From assembly GCF_007993815.1 (NCBI RefSeq), contig NZ_VJWE01000011.1, positions 1-64,000 on the forward strand: a DNA stretch of 64,000 nucleotides, written 5' to 3'. The notes beneath the pieces were generated by a model. That model saw only the letters and a program-made list of their open reading frames with translations. It made no database searches and was not told where the DNA came from. The translations under genes were made by a program, and so were the position numbers. Of this stretch, positions 1 through 6,530 are shown one piece after another. The number at the start of each line of letters is the position of its first letter. Position 1 is the stretch's first letter. This stretch comes from Acidovorax delafieldii. Lineage in GTDB: Bacteria; Pseudomonadota; Gammaproteobacteria; Burkholderiales; Burkholderiaceae_C.

Positions 1-376
1 CGCCCCGCTCAACCTTGACTGCTGACATCAGCAGATATACCGATGAAGTTGCGATGATGAAAGGTGGGGCAACGAAACCGATGAAGAGGAATGCAGCAGG
101 AACACACAGCAGCAGCGAAATACCTGTCTTCATCAAGTTCTTCTGAGTTGCCATCCCGTAAGCGATCACTCCGGGATCCTTCGAGTTTCGGCACACCCAA
201 GCAAGTACCAGTAGTAGCAGCAAGTAAAGTGGGCCACTGAACATCGCTTCTGAGCGGCCAGGTTCCATGGGGTTTCCGGCGCTTCCAACGTTAGCCAAGC
301 CTACGTACCCCCAAAAGAAGCCTGCCGCCAATGCTATGCCGAGGAGAGCGGAGGAAATTCGAAGGGCGATTGACAT
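1..376 (-). CDS. Small multi-pass membrane protein, 3' end outside window
   Basis: This minus-strand frame opens with ATG at 376 and runs without a stop past base 1, so at least 125 residues are seen and the C-terminus is missing. The start reads MSIALRISSALLG and is followed by about four hydrophobic segments, including the runs LYLLLLLVLAWV and ISLLLCVPAAFLFIGF, so it should be an inner-membrane protein. An in-frame stop lies a few codons upstream of the ATG; the ribosome binding site is weak. I recognise no family. It is the leftmost of several unrelated small minus-strand genes and lies beyond the attC-like site at 559-625, so it may be an integron cassette gene. Confidence 0.6.
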   Translation of the reverse strand, partial: MSIALRISSALLGIALAAGFFWGYVGLANVGSAGNPMEPGRSEAMFSGPLYLLLLLVLAWVCRNSKDPGVIAYGMATQKNLMKTGISLLLCVPAAFLFIGFVAPPFIIATSSVYLLMSAVKVERG

Positions 377-558
377 GAGTTTTGGGGAATCTCAAATCCT
401 CAATACATGCGGGACTACCTGTAGCGTACGGGATATTTGGGATACACATTCGTGCGCTGGGGACCATTCAGTTCAGCACCCTAAACACAGGCAGCATGTA
501 CCCTCTGTCAACGGCATGTTCCGGCCAAGAGCTGTCGGTGGTGGCAGGTAAAAGCGGA
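377..558. other. Intergenic, no gene seen
   Basis: I see no convincing coding frame between the membrane-protein start at 376 and the attC-like site. If the site is real, this would be the long untranslated leader of the cassette carrying the partial membrane-protein gene. Confidence 0.4.
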
Positions 559-625
559 GCTCAACGTTTGAATTCACCCGCCAGCGAGGCTCCCTGCGCA
601 GGTCCGGTGGAATGATGGGTTGGCC
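559..625 (-). other. Integron attC-like recombination site
   Basis: Read on the minus strand, this 67-bp site begins GGCCAACCCATCATTCC and ends GAATTCAAACGTTGAGC. The end matches the attC core GTTRRRY (GTTGAGC) and the start is the imperfect complement of a core. The inner arms pair (ATTCcACC against GGTGAAT) with one extra base on the left arm, the extrahelical-base signature of attC. The site starts 17 bp after the stop codon of the gene at 643-984 and in the same orientation, which is where a cassette attC belongs. No integron integrase is in the window, so this could be a cluster of attC sites lacking an integrase or the far part of a chromosomal integron. Confidence 0.6.
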
Positions 626-642
626 GGCACAAAGTCATTCGA

Positions 643-984
643 TCACCACGAAGAAAACGCTCGAACAAGACGCAGTAGTAAAGCACCAACCAGCGTGAGC
701 GCAAGTGCCGATAACCCCCACGAAATGAGGGCGCCATCGATTCCGGGGTGATCGATGCGGAATTGCCTAAGACGGGTAAACAGGTTGTCGGGAGAACCAT
801 CATCTGGTTTGCGCAACACGTATTTACCAGGGCGCCAGGCTTCCAGTAGCAAGGGGACGGCAAGGGCCGCGGGAATACATGCTCCCACCGCAGCTTTCAG
901 TTCCCCTTTTACGAAAAGGAAAGCCGCCAAAACCCCGAAAGCGGCGACAAATCCGAATAACAGAACTCTTAGCCAGCTACTCAC
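643..984 (-). CDS. Small membrane protein, probable integron cassette gene
   Basis: A protein of 113 residues of unrecognised family. I place the start at GTG 984, which lies 5 bases after a GGAGG motif in a GGAGGAG ribosome binding site; the longer upstream reading is not membrane-like and has no ribosome binding site. It has two closely spaced hydrophobic stretches near the N-terminus (VLLFGFVAAFGVLAAFLFV and the segment after it), a hydrophilic middle (about residues 50-80) and a C-terminal hydrophobic helix ending LLRLVRAFSSW. It is followed 17 bp later by the attC-like site at 559-625, which argues for a gene cassette. Confidence 0.6.
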   Translation of the reverse strand: MSSWLRVLLFGFVAAFGVLAAFLFVKGELKAAVGACIPAALAVPLLLEAWRPGKYVLRKPDDGSPDNLFTRLRQFRIDHPGIDGALISWGLSALALTLVGALLLRLVRAFSSW

Positions 985-1288
985 AAGCTCCTCCAAGTGA
1001 CGTCCAATGAAATTTAGACCGCAAAACCTGCGAGATAAACTGGATCGTGTGGGATATTCTGGACACTGTTTCCTCCTGGAAGTGGCTTGCAGCATGGGTT
1101 TGCAAGGGATGACCTGTTCAAGCATCCAGGTATAAAACGCCGTAAAACCCCGCAAGCGTTAAGCCAGCAAACTATAGCTTGCGGTAGGCAGACACCAGGA
1201 TTTCCAGCAGCAGCGTGCAGCAAATCAAGGGCAGCTTCCGGGTGGCACTCCCGAAAGACAGCTCAGGGCCCTGAGCAGTCTCTCAGTG
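985..1288. other. Intergenic with two dyads, no gene
   Basis: A 304-bp gap with no credible coding frame. It holds a perfect 16-bp palindrome (GCTCAGGGCCCTGAGC, 1261-1276) just downstream of the minus-strand gene ending at 1289, and an 8-bp stem (CCGCAAGC at 1150-1157 with GCTTGCGG at 1177-1184) around a 19-base loop. Either could act in transcription termination. I searched for a second attC with intact GTTRRRY ends and did not find one. Confidence 0.4.
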
Positions 1289-1636
1289 CTAGGGCGATTT
1301 ATGCCCTTTTGCTTGGCTTTCGAGCTCACTGCGGTAGAGCCGCTGAGCGATCACTACAACGATGCTCAGCACAAGCCACACCGCAAACGGCAGACCGAGG
1401 GGAGTCCCGGCCGCGAGCAAGGCAAGCATGGTCGCAACAACCATGTAAGAGGTTCCGTACCGCTTAGCAATAGCTGCCCCGTGCGGGAGTGGAGCGTGAC
1501 TGGCGTCGCGAACCAACTTTAAGTCCCCTAGAAATCGGACGCGCCAACCTATCCAGCCACAGTACAGCGCAACAAACAGCATGTACGCATGCAGCGCAAG
1601 CACTAGATAGATTGCACTTCCAAATTTTTCTGTCAT
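1289..1636 (-). CDS. Three-helix membrane protein, unknown function
   Basis: A protein of 115 residues that I do not recognise. The sequence suggests one N-terminal hydrophobic segment (residues about 7-30, rich in L, A, Y), a polar cytoplasmic-type loop with several basic residues (about 35-58), and two closely spaced hydrophobic helices (about 63-95) before a charged tail. It is 29 bp downstream of the 71-residue membrane protein at 1666-1881, so the pair is probably cotranscribed. No catalytic motif is visible. It belongs to the accessory cluster at the left end of the window. Confidence 0.6.
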   Translation of the reverse strand: MTEKFGSAIYLVLALHAYMLFVALYCGWIGWRVRFLGDLKLVRDASHAPLPHGAAIAKRYGTSYMVVATMLALLAAGTPLGLPFAVWLVLSIVVVIAQRLYRSELESQAKGHKSP

Positions 1637-1665
1637 TTGGTCTTACAGATGTCCGTTTGTGGCCG

Positions 1666-1881
1666 CTATGCGAAGTATTGAATTCCCAGCCAAACAAGAA
1701 GTGCGCTGAAAGCCGCCACCTGAATACGCTTGCTAATTGCATTCAGACGGTCAATTTCTACATCGAGTTGCGCAGATTTTTCTGAAGACTTTCGCTTGCT
1801 TAGCCTGGCGATCTTTACCGCCATGACTAGCTGCACAACGGCAAATATGAGCAGAATTATTGCGACTTGATACTTGGTCAT
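1666..1881 (-). CDS. Small two-helix membrane protein
   Basis: A 71-residue protein with an N-terminal transmembrane helix (residues about 5-24), a charged heptad-like central region with K, R, E and D (about 25-52) and a second hydrophobic segment at the C-terminus. The family is not recognised. It is cotranscribed with the gene at 1289-1636. An alternative GTG-started frame overlaps its 5' end (about 1983 down to 1751) with a good GGAGG motif, but that frame becomes compositionally implausible and I do not call it. Confidence 0.5.
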   Translation of the reverse strand: MTKYQVAIILLIFAVVQLVMAVKIARLSKRKSSEKSAQLDVEIDRLNAISKRIQVAAFSALLVWLGIQYFA

Positions 1882-2045
1882 AGCGGCTTCTTCTGGTCGA
1901 GTTGAACGGCATCAGCCAGCAGCCGGTAGTGGCCGAATTCTGCCCGACGGCGAAGGACGCTATCAGGCCCACGGCAGACACCAAAGCACCTCCAGATAGT
2001 GAGAACTAGATTGCAATTCAATCGTGCTGCTCTCTATGGCCCGTC

Positions 2046-2381
2046 CTAATGCAACTGATCAAGTTGCTCGCGCATTTCTCGAAGCTCGCGGATGGCCTCT
2101 GCTACGGAGTGAGAAGAGTTGGGCGCCCCCTTGCCATAGAACTTGTTTTGGGTCTCTTCATACGCGGCAAGCAAGGTGTGAATCTCCGCGCACAGCAACT
2201 TAACTCCTTGACCCGTCGCCTCTACTTCGATGTCACACATAGCGGCGGCCAAGACTTTATCCAAGTGATGTAGATATCCCGCTCCTAAAACAATCGAGGG
2301 GCCATCCTGGCCGCGAATCGAGACGATTGCACCATCCTCGCCCTGATCTAGTACTGCGAGTTCTTCATATTGCTGCAACAT
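2046..2381 (-). CDS. Hypothetical protein, 111 residues
   Basis: The start is ATG 2381, preceded by an AAGGAGG ribosome binding site 6 bases upstream (AAGGAGGTTTCAATG); longer readings run into sequence that looks non-coding. The protein is acidic and soluble, with no signal peptide or membrane helix. Its C-terminal third (VAEAIRELREMREQLDQLH) is a likely short amphipathic helix or coiled coil. I recognise no family and can infer no function. It is the gene nearest the tRNA-Arg locus on the accessory side. Confidence 0.6.
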   Translation of the reverse strand: MLQQYEELAVLDQGEDGAIVSIRGQDGPSIVLGAGYLHHLDKVLAAAMCDIEVEATGQGVKLLCAEIHTLLAAYEETQNKFYGKGAPNSSHSVAEAIRELREMREQLDQLH

Positions 2382-2599
2382 TGAAACCTCCTTGATCCAC
2401 GACCTGCGAGCATTACGTGAACTGAGTCGTCTGAGCGACAGCTCCTGGCCGACAGTTGCCTCACCAGCTCGGGCAACTCGAACGGTACTTGCGCAACGGG
2501 AAGGTAGGGCAAGACCGCTTGGCTTTTCTACCCAAAAGTCCCCCACAAAGTCCCCCACAACTGGCTTGTGGAAAAACAGCTTATCAGCTCCAGGCAAAG
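2382..2599. other. Intergenic, possible relic of an earlier integration
   Basis: No intact gene. It contains a tandem 12-bp repeat (two copies of AGTCCCCCACAA around 2536-2560). The minus-strand translation through it (KPVVGDFVGDFW) resembles sequence I associate with 5' ends of tRNA-linked integrase genes, but no further integrase homology follows. I treat it as a possible remnant only. Confidence 0.25.
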
Positions 2600-2634
2600 G
2601 AAAAAGCCCTGCAAATCATAGACTTGCAGGGCTT
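2600..2634 (-). terminator. Rho-independent terminator of tRNA-Arg
   Basis: On the minus strand the sequence AAGCCCTGCAA, an 8-base loop and TTGCAGGGCTT form an 11-bp perfect stem followed by a T-rich tract. It starts 7 bp after the 3' end of the tRNA-Arg gene. Confidence 0.85.
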
Positions 2635-2640
2635 ACCTGT

Positions 2641-2717
2641 TGGTGCGGCTGGCAGGAATCGAACCCACGACCCCTTGGTTCGTAGCCAAGTACTCTATCC
2701 AGCTGAGCTACAGCCGC
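2641..2717 (-). tRNA. tRNA-Arg (anticodon ACG)
   Basis: A 77-nt cloverleaf on the minus strand. The acceptor GCGGCTG pairs with CAGCCGC, the anticodon stem CTTGG/CCAAG encloses loop CTACGAA (anticodon ACG), the T loop is GTTCGATTC, and CCA is encoded. The ACG anticodon is modified to ICG and reads the CGN codons. Confidence 0.97.
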
Positions 2718-2727
2718 TAAGCTTCGA

Positions 2728-2733
2728 ATTATA
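2728..2733 (-). promoter_or_regulatory. -10 box of tRNA-Arg promoter
   Basis: A perfect TATAAT on the minus strand lies 10 bp upstream of the tRNA 5' end. No good -35 hexamer at standard spacing is evident. Confidence 0.6.
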
Positions 2734-2922
2734 GCATGATTTCTTGGCAACCCTTGAAATTTGCTTTCTTTCTGATTGCTTTCCTGGATCAGGCCATGCA
2801 AACAGACAGTCAATTCAACGCAAGCCGAGATTGTAATGCACGATGAAGGCTCCAAAAACAAACTGAGCGATTTGGATCACAAAACACATCGTTTGTTGAT
2901 GGATTCACCCTGCGAGCGAGGG
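2734..2922. other. Intergenic between tRNA-Arg and the element
   Basis: AT-richer sequence with no coding frame that I accept. It separates the tRNA-Arg promoter from the left attachment repeat of the integrative element. Confidence 0.5.
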
Positions 2923-2970
2923 TGGTAGGGCGTGTTGGACTTGAACCAACTACCAAAGGATTATGAGTCC
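2923..2970. repeat. Left attachment repeat (displaced tRNA-Ile2 3' fragment)
   Basis: Identical to 8542-8589 apart from T2951 versus G8570. It contains the CCA end, T arm, variable region and part of the anticodon stem-loop but not the 5' half, so it is not a functional tRNA. Confidence 0.9.
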
Positions 2971-2992
2971 CACCAATCCCGTATTTCATGGT

Positions 2993-3027
2993 GTTGATTT
3001 ATAATGATAAAATCAATACAAATCAAC
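2993..3027. promoter_or_regulatory. AT-rich inverted repeat upstream of integrase
   Basis: GTTGATTT (2993-3000) and AAATCAAC (3020-3027) form a perfect 8-bp inverted repeat, with a further AAATCAA copy at 3010-3016. A TATAAT hexamer (3000-3005) lies inside it, so it could combine an integrase promoter with an operator or an excisionase/IHF-type site. Confidence 0.45.
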
Positions 3028-3099
3028 AACTTATGAGCACATCACTGGACAAGTGAACAGTCTTAGCGTTGATTGAAATTCCTCAGAATTGGGGTTTTT

Positions 3100-3121
3100 T
3101 GGCTACATGGTGGCTACATGG
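3100..3121. repeat. Left putative integrase arm-type repeat
   Basis: Two tandem TGGCTACATGG units. The same 22-bp arrangement, with one mismatch and in the same orientation, recurs at 8464-8485 near the other end of the element. Paired arm sites inside both attachment regions are typical of lambda-type integrases; binding is inferred. Confidence 0.55.
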
Positions 3122-3157
3122 ATTGTCTGTGTAGCCAAAACCGCCGGAGCAATCAGC

Positions 3158-4501
3158 ATGGCAAGACCGCGCAAGACCGACGCACCAGACCTATCCGACC
3201 GAGTGAATCTGACAGTAGGGGTAATCGAGCGCCTGACCTGCCCCACCGGCAAGCAACAGGCATTCATGCGTGACAGCGAAGCGCCCGGCCTGCGCGTGCG
3301 AGTAACTGCCGCTGGTGCCAAATCGTTTGTCTATGAGGCGAAGCTGAACCGGCAAACCATCCGCCGCACCATCGGGGATGTGAAGCTGTGGAGCATTGAA
3401 CAGGCCCGCACCGAAGCCCGCCGCCTTGCCGTAGTGCTAGACAACGGGCAAGACCCCCGAGAGCTTGAGCGCCAGCAACAGGCTGACAAGGCTGCAGCCA
3501 AGACAGCCGCAACCATGCAAGCCGTAATAGTGGGCGAAGCATGGGCCGCCTACGTGACCGAACGCACCCCACACTGGGGCGACCTCCACCGCAAAGACCA
3601 TGAGCGCCTGACCCGAGCCGGTGGCGAAACTGCCAAGCGCGGCACCCGTGGCCGAGGTGTGACCATTGCCGGGCCATTACATCCGCTGCTGGCCTTGCCC
3701 CTGCGTGACCTAACGCCCGCCGTTATCGAGGCATGGGCAGCACGCGAGGCACAGACCCGCCCCACTGCCGCCCGGCTGGCATGGCGACTGCTGAAAGCGT
3801 TTTTGGGCTGGTGCGCAGAACAACAGGAATATGCGCTGGTTCTGCCCAGCACGAACCCTGCCAAGACGAAGAGAGCGCGCGAGGCACTGGGCAAGGCGAA
3901 GGCGAAAGACGATTCACTATTGAAAGAGCAATTGCCCGCTTGGTTTGCCGCTGTGCGCAGCATCGGCAACCCTGCCGTATCCGCTTACCTGCAAACGCTG
4001 CTGCTGACTGGCGCACGCCCCGGCGAGGTACTGGCGATGCGCTGGGACGACCTAAACACCCAATGGAAGGGCTTAACCATCCGCGACAAGGTGGAAGGCG
4101 AGCGCGTGATTCCACTGACGCCCTATGTACACAGCCTGCTGGCCGCCCTGCCCCGCCGCAATGAGTGGGTGTTCGCCAGCACCCGCAACAAAGACACCGC
4201 ACAGACCGAGCCGAACCATGCGCACGACAAGGCGTGCAAGGTGGCCGCCATTGATGGCCTAACCTTGCACGGCCTGCGGCGCAGTTTTGGCACCTTGTCT
4301 GAGTGGCTGGAGGTGCCTGCTGGCGTGGTGGCGCAGATTCAAGGCCACAAGCCCAGCGCGACCGCAGAAAAGCATTATCGCGTGCGACCGCTTGACCTGC
4401 TGCGCGTACACCATGAGCGCATCGAGGCCTGGATTCTGGAGGAGGCCGGGGTGCAGTTTGATACCCAGGCCGAGCCGCGCAAGCTACACGCTGTGACATG
4501 A
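3158..4501 (+). CDS. int: Tyrosine recombinase / integrase of the element
   Basis: A 447-residue phage/P4-type integrase that would catalyse site-specific insertion at, and excision from, the tRNA-Ile2 gene. The catalytic residues are visible: R287 in TGARPGE, K311, H371 and R374 in HGLRRSF, H397 in QGHKPS, and nucleophile Y407 in AEKHY. The N-terminal 120 residues form the arm-binding domain typical of this family. I start at ATG 3158 (GGAG 8 bases upstream); an in-frame ATG at 3089 would translate through the tandem arm-type repeats and has no ribosome binding site. The stop overlaps the next start by ATGA. Confidence 0.93.
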   Translation: MARPRKTDAPDLSDRVNLTVGVIERLTCPTGKQQAFMRDSEAPGLRVRVTAAGAKSFVYEAKLNRQTIRRTIGDVKLWSIEQARTEARRLAVVLDNGQDPRELERQQQADKAAAKTAATMQAVIVGEAWAAYVTERTPHWGDLHRKDHERLTRAGGETAKRGTRGRGVTIAGPLHPLLALPLRDLTPAVIEAWAAREAQTRPTAARLAWRLLKAFLGWCAEQQEYALVLPSTNPAKTKRAREALGKAKAKDDSLLKEQLPAWFAAVRSIGNPAVSAYLQTLLLTGARPGEVLAMRWDDLNTQWKGLTIRDKVEGERVIPLTPYVHSLLAALPRRNEWVFASTRNKDTAQTEPNHAHDKACKVAAIDGLTLHGLRRSFGTLSEWLEVPAGVVAQIQGHKPSATAEKHYRVRPLDLLRVHHERIEAWILEEAGVQFDTQAEPRKLHAVT

Positions 4502-4923
4502 ATCACAAAAGGGAAGATATGCAAGAACGCAAATACCTCAAAGATGTTTTGCCGCGTCTCTACGAAGAAACAAAGAAGTGGCTAGAAACGCTGGAAGATG
4601 ACTACTTAGCCGAGCAGTTGCCTCACCTCTTCATTACGCGGCGCTGCACTTGCGGGGATTGCTCAGATTTTTCGATGGATTCCGACCTACCGCACCTCTC
4701 GCTGGAGGCAGGTAGCAAACTGCTGCAAAGGCCCCTCTATTACGAGATGCCCAACGGCTTCAGCCTAGGCCTTTCTGGCAAAAGCGGATTGACGGTGGGT
4801 GAGCATCATGAGAGCTACGTCAGCTCGTTTGAGCTATGCGGCGCGGACTACCCAGACCGATACATCCACAAACAGCTAGAAGCTCACGGATTCACGAGTA
4901 CGCGCGAAGGAAAAGAAACTTAG
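4498..4923 (+). CDS. Hypothetical protein of the element, Cys-rich motif
   Basis: A 141-residue soluble protein whose ATG overlaps the integrase stop (ATGA), so it is probably translationally coupled; a second start at 4519 is possible. The N-terminal half is helical and acidic. A cluster RRCTCGDCSDF around residues 48-58 could bind a metal, although no second Cys/His pair is obvious. I recognise no family. Integrase-linked small genes are often directionality or control factors, but nothing in this sequence shows that. Confidence 0.6.
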   Translation: MNHKREDMQERKYLKDVLPRLYEETKKWLETLEDDYLAEQLPHLFITRRCTCGDCSDFSMDSDLPHLSLEAGSKLLQRPLYYEMPNGFSLGLSGKSGLTVGEHHESYVSSFELCGADYPDRYIHKQLEAHGFTSTREGKET

Positions 4924-4994
4924 ACGTGAAAACACGCGAAGCCCTAGCGCTGTATGACCAAGGCACAGAACAAACCAAACCGAAGGAACCGACC

Positions 4995-5194
4995 ATGAAC
5001 ATGACACCCGCAATCTGTAAAGATGACGCCCCCGCAATCTGGGCCGCCGTCGTGGGTCTGAAGTCTGGCTAGACCGTGAAGCAAACCGGAGCCTGACGTA
5101 CGCCGCCGCGAACAAGACCGCCGACATTGAGGCCGACAAGCTGGTCGCACAAGGTAGGCCCGTGGAGTGGTCCGGAGCCCGCCGTATTGCCTGA
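4995..5194 (+). pseudogene. Frameshifted small gene of the element
   Basis: The ATG at 4995 (GGAAC-type ribosome binding site) opens a frame that stops after 25 residues at 5072 (ending AAVVGLKSG). The frame two bases ahead then continues directly with WLDREANRSLTYAAANK to a TGA at 5194, without a start codon of its own. The two halves read as one protein of about 66 residues broken by a net one-base loss near 5065-5070. The family is not recognised. It could be genuine decay or a sequencing error. Confidence 0.5.
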
Positions 5195-5325
5195 CACGGA
5201 CGCACAGCAGCGCGAATAGCCAAGATTCGCCCCAGCTAGGCAGGGCCGCAATCCTGCCGAAAAGCCGGTTCCTCCCGCTGGCCTGCTGGGGCTCCTGCCT
5301 GGGGAGGCGCATTCGGGAGGATGCA

Positions 5326-6438
5326 TTGAGCCAACGCTTGTACGACTCGGCCACCGCCGAAGCTTTGAGGAAGTTCGCTTACCCAGAGTATCGGGAGCTG
5401 GACCTCAAGCCCTACGAAATAAGAGAGAACGGGGTGTACGCCACCGAGGCATTTCGAGACGTGTGCCAGCCTGGAACTATCTTTAACTGGACGCCTGCCG
5501 ACGACATGGGATGGCCTGGCAGCCCCAATCCAGATACGGCACCGTTCCTGCCCATCCCGTTCGACGCGAAACAGCTTGCAGCAGCCATGATTGACGGCGC
5601 AGGCCAATCCATTGCCTATGCAATGGAGCATCGCCTCGGCTATCCGCTCAACGATGACGCCCTGAACAAGTTTCCAGACCGCATGAGGTGGATGCGCGAT
5701 GCCCTGACCGAAGCCTACGCAGTGGGCACTGCTGCGCAATCGGTTGTTGGCGAGTTTGACCATGACCAACAAGCACGCGCTCATGCGATGGTTCAACAAT
5801 TCGAAGAAGCAAACGAACAAGCCAATGACCGCGAGGGCGTGTTTGAGCAGGGAATCACCAGCAATGAAGCGAGTGCGCGCCGTGCGCGTGCTGTAGCGTC
5901 AGTGGCCGACCTGAAAGCCCAAGCAGAGAGGGCGCAGGCCACAGTAGCCGAAAAGTGGAAAGCGTGGCGCAAAGCCATGGTGCGCCAGCTATTGCGGGCT
6001 GACAGTCGCCGCAGCTACATCGCGCGGAGACTCGAAGAGATGCAAAGCGACGAATACAAAAAGTCGAATTTAGTCGCCGATGCGGTTTTCGAGCGACGGG
6101 AGACAGCGCAGTCAAAACTAGCGCTCAGACAAGCAGTTGTGGACGCCGGCCCTCCTTTTTTCGCTCCCACTGATGTTGTCGAAGCCGACGTTGAAAGAGC
6201 GAAGCGCGAGGTTGGCCGTTTAGCCACCGTGTCCGCCTACAAACTGCCCGCCGATTGCATCCATGCTGCCCGCGCAGCTGGTTCTCACGGCTGGATTGCC
6301 GAGGTTAAGGCCGCCCGTGCTGCATTGCGTGCAAGAGCCCCTGACGCCTACCGCCGCGCCGCTGCGATGAACAAGGCCCACAAGCGCCCCGCACCGCATC
6401 CTAGGCAGCAGGGATTGTTTGACGGAGGCACGGCATGA
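5326..6438 (+). CDS. Hypothetical element protein with central coiled coil
   Basis: A 370-residue protein. I chose TTG 5326 as the start because GGGAGG lies 5 bases upstream and the frame further upstream translates into implausible sequence. Residues about 1-130 look globular (proline- and aromatic-rich, for example PGTIFNWTPADD). Residues about 150-270 are strongly helical, with many A, E, R and K, and look like a coiled coil. The C-terminus is Arg/Ala-rich and ends GLFDGGTA. No catalytic or binding motif is recognised. Its stop overlaps the start of the 31-codon frame at 6435. It probably forms an operon with the downstream replication-like gene. Confidence 0.65.
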   Translation: MSQRLYDSATAEALRKFAYPEYRELDLKPYEIRENGVYATEAFRDVCQPGTIFNWTPADDMGWPGSPNPDTAPFLPIPFDAKQLAAAMIDGAGQSIAYAMEHRLGYPLNDDALNKFPDRMRWMRDALTEAYAVGTAAQSVVGEFDHDQQARAHAMVQQFEEANEQANDREGVFEQGITSNEASARRARAVASVADLKAQAERAQATVAEKWKAWRKAMVRQLLRADSRRSYIARRLEEMQSDEYKKSNLVADAVFERRETAQSKLALRQAVVDAGPPFFAPTDVVEADVERAKREVGRLATVSAYKLPADCIHAARAAGSHGWIAEVKAARAALRARAPDAYRRAAAMNKAHKRPAPHPRQQGLFDGGTA

Positions 6439-6530
6439 GTGCACCAGTGCATCCGACCATGCAGCAACCGGCCGACAGGGGCAGCGTATTGCGCCGCATG
6501 GCATGCAGAAAGGAGGGAAGCCATGGCTAA
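6435..6530 (+). CDS. Possible 31-residue small protein, coupled
   Basis: The ATG at 6435 overlaps the preceding stop (ATGA) and has a GGAGG motif 6 bases upstream, one of the best ribosome binding sites in the element. The product (MSAPVHPTMQQPADRGSV...) is basic and ends 8 bases inside the next gene, so at minimum it may couple translation of the gene at 6523. Whether the peptide itself matters is unknown. Confidence 0.35.
   Translation: MSAPVHPTMQQPADRGSVLRRMACRKEGSHG

Noticed and set aside
1150-1184. A second attC site at the CCGCAAGC/GCTTGCGG stem
   Set aside because: One core-like GCTTAAC is present, but no matching GTTRRRY end lies at a suitable distance.
1751-1984. A GTG-started small gene overlapping the 71-residue membrane protein
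   Set aside because: It has a good GGAGG and a plausible first 30 residues, but the rest overlaps a better gene and looks random.
2923-2970. A second tRNA-Ile2/Met gene
   Set aside because: Only the 3' part of the cloverleaf is present; the 5' acceptor strand, D arm and half of the anticodon stem are missing.
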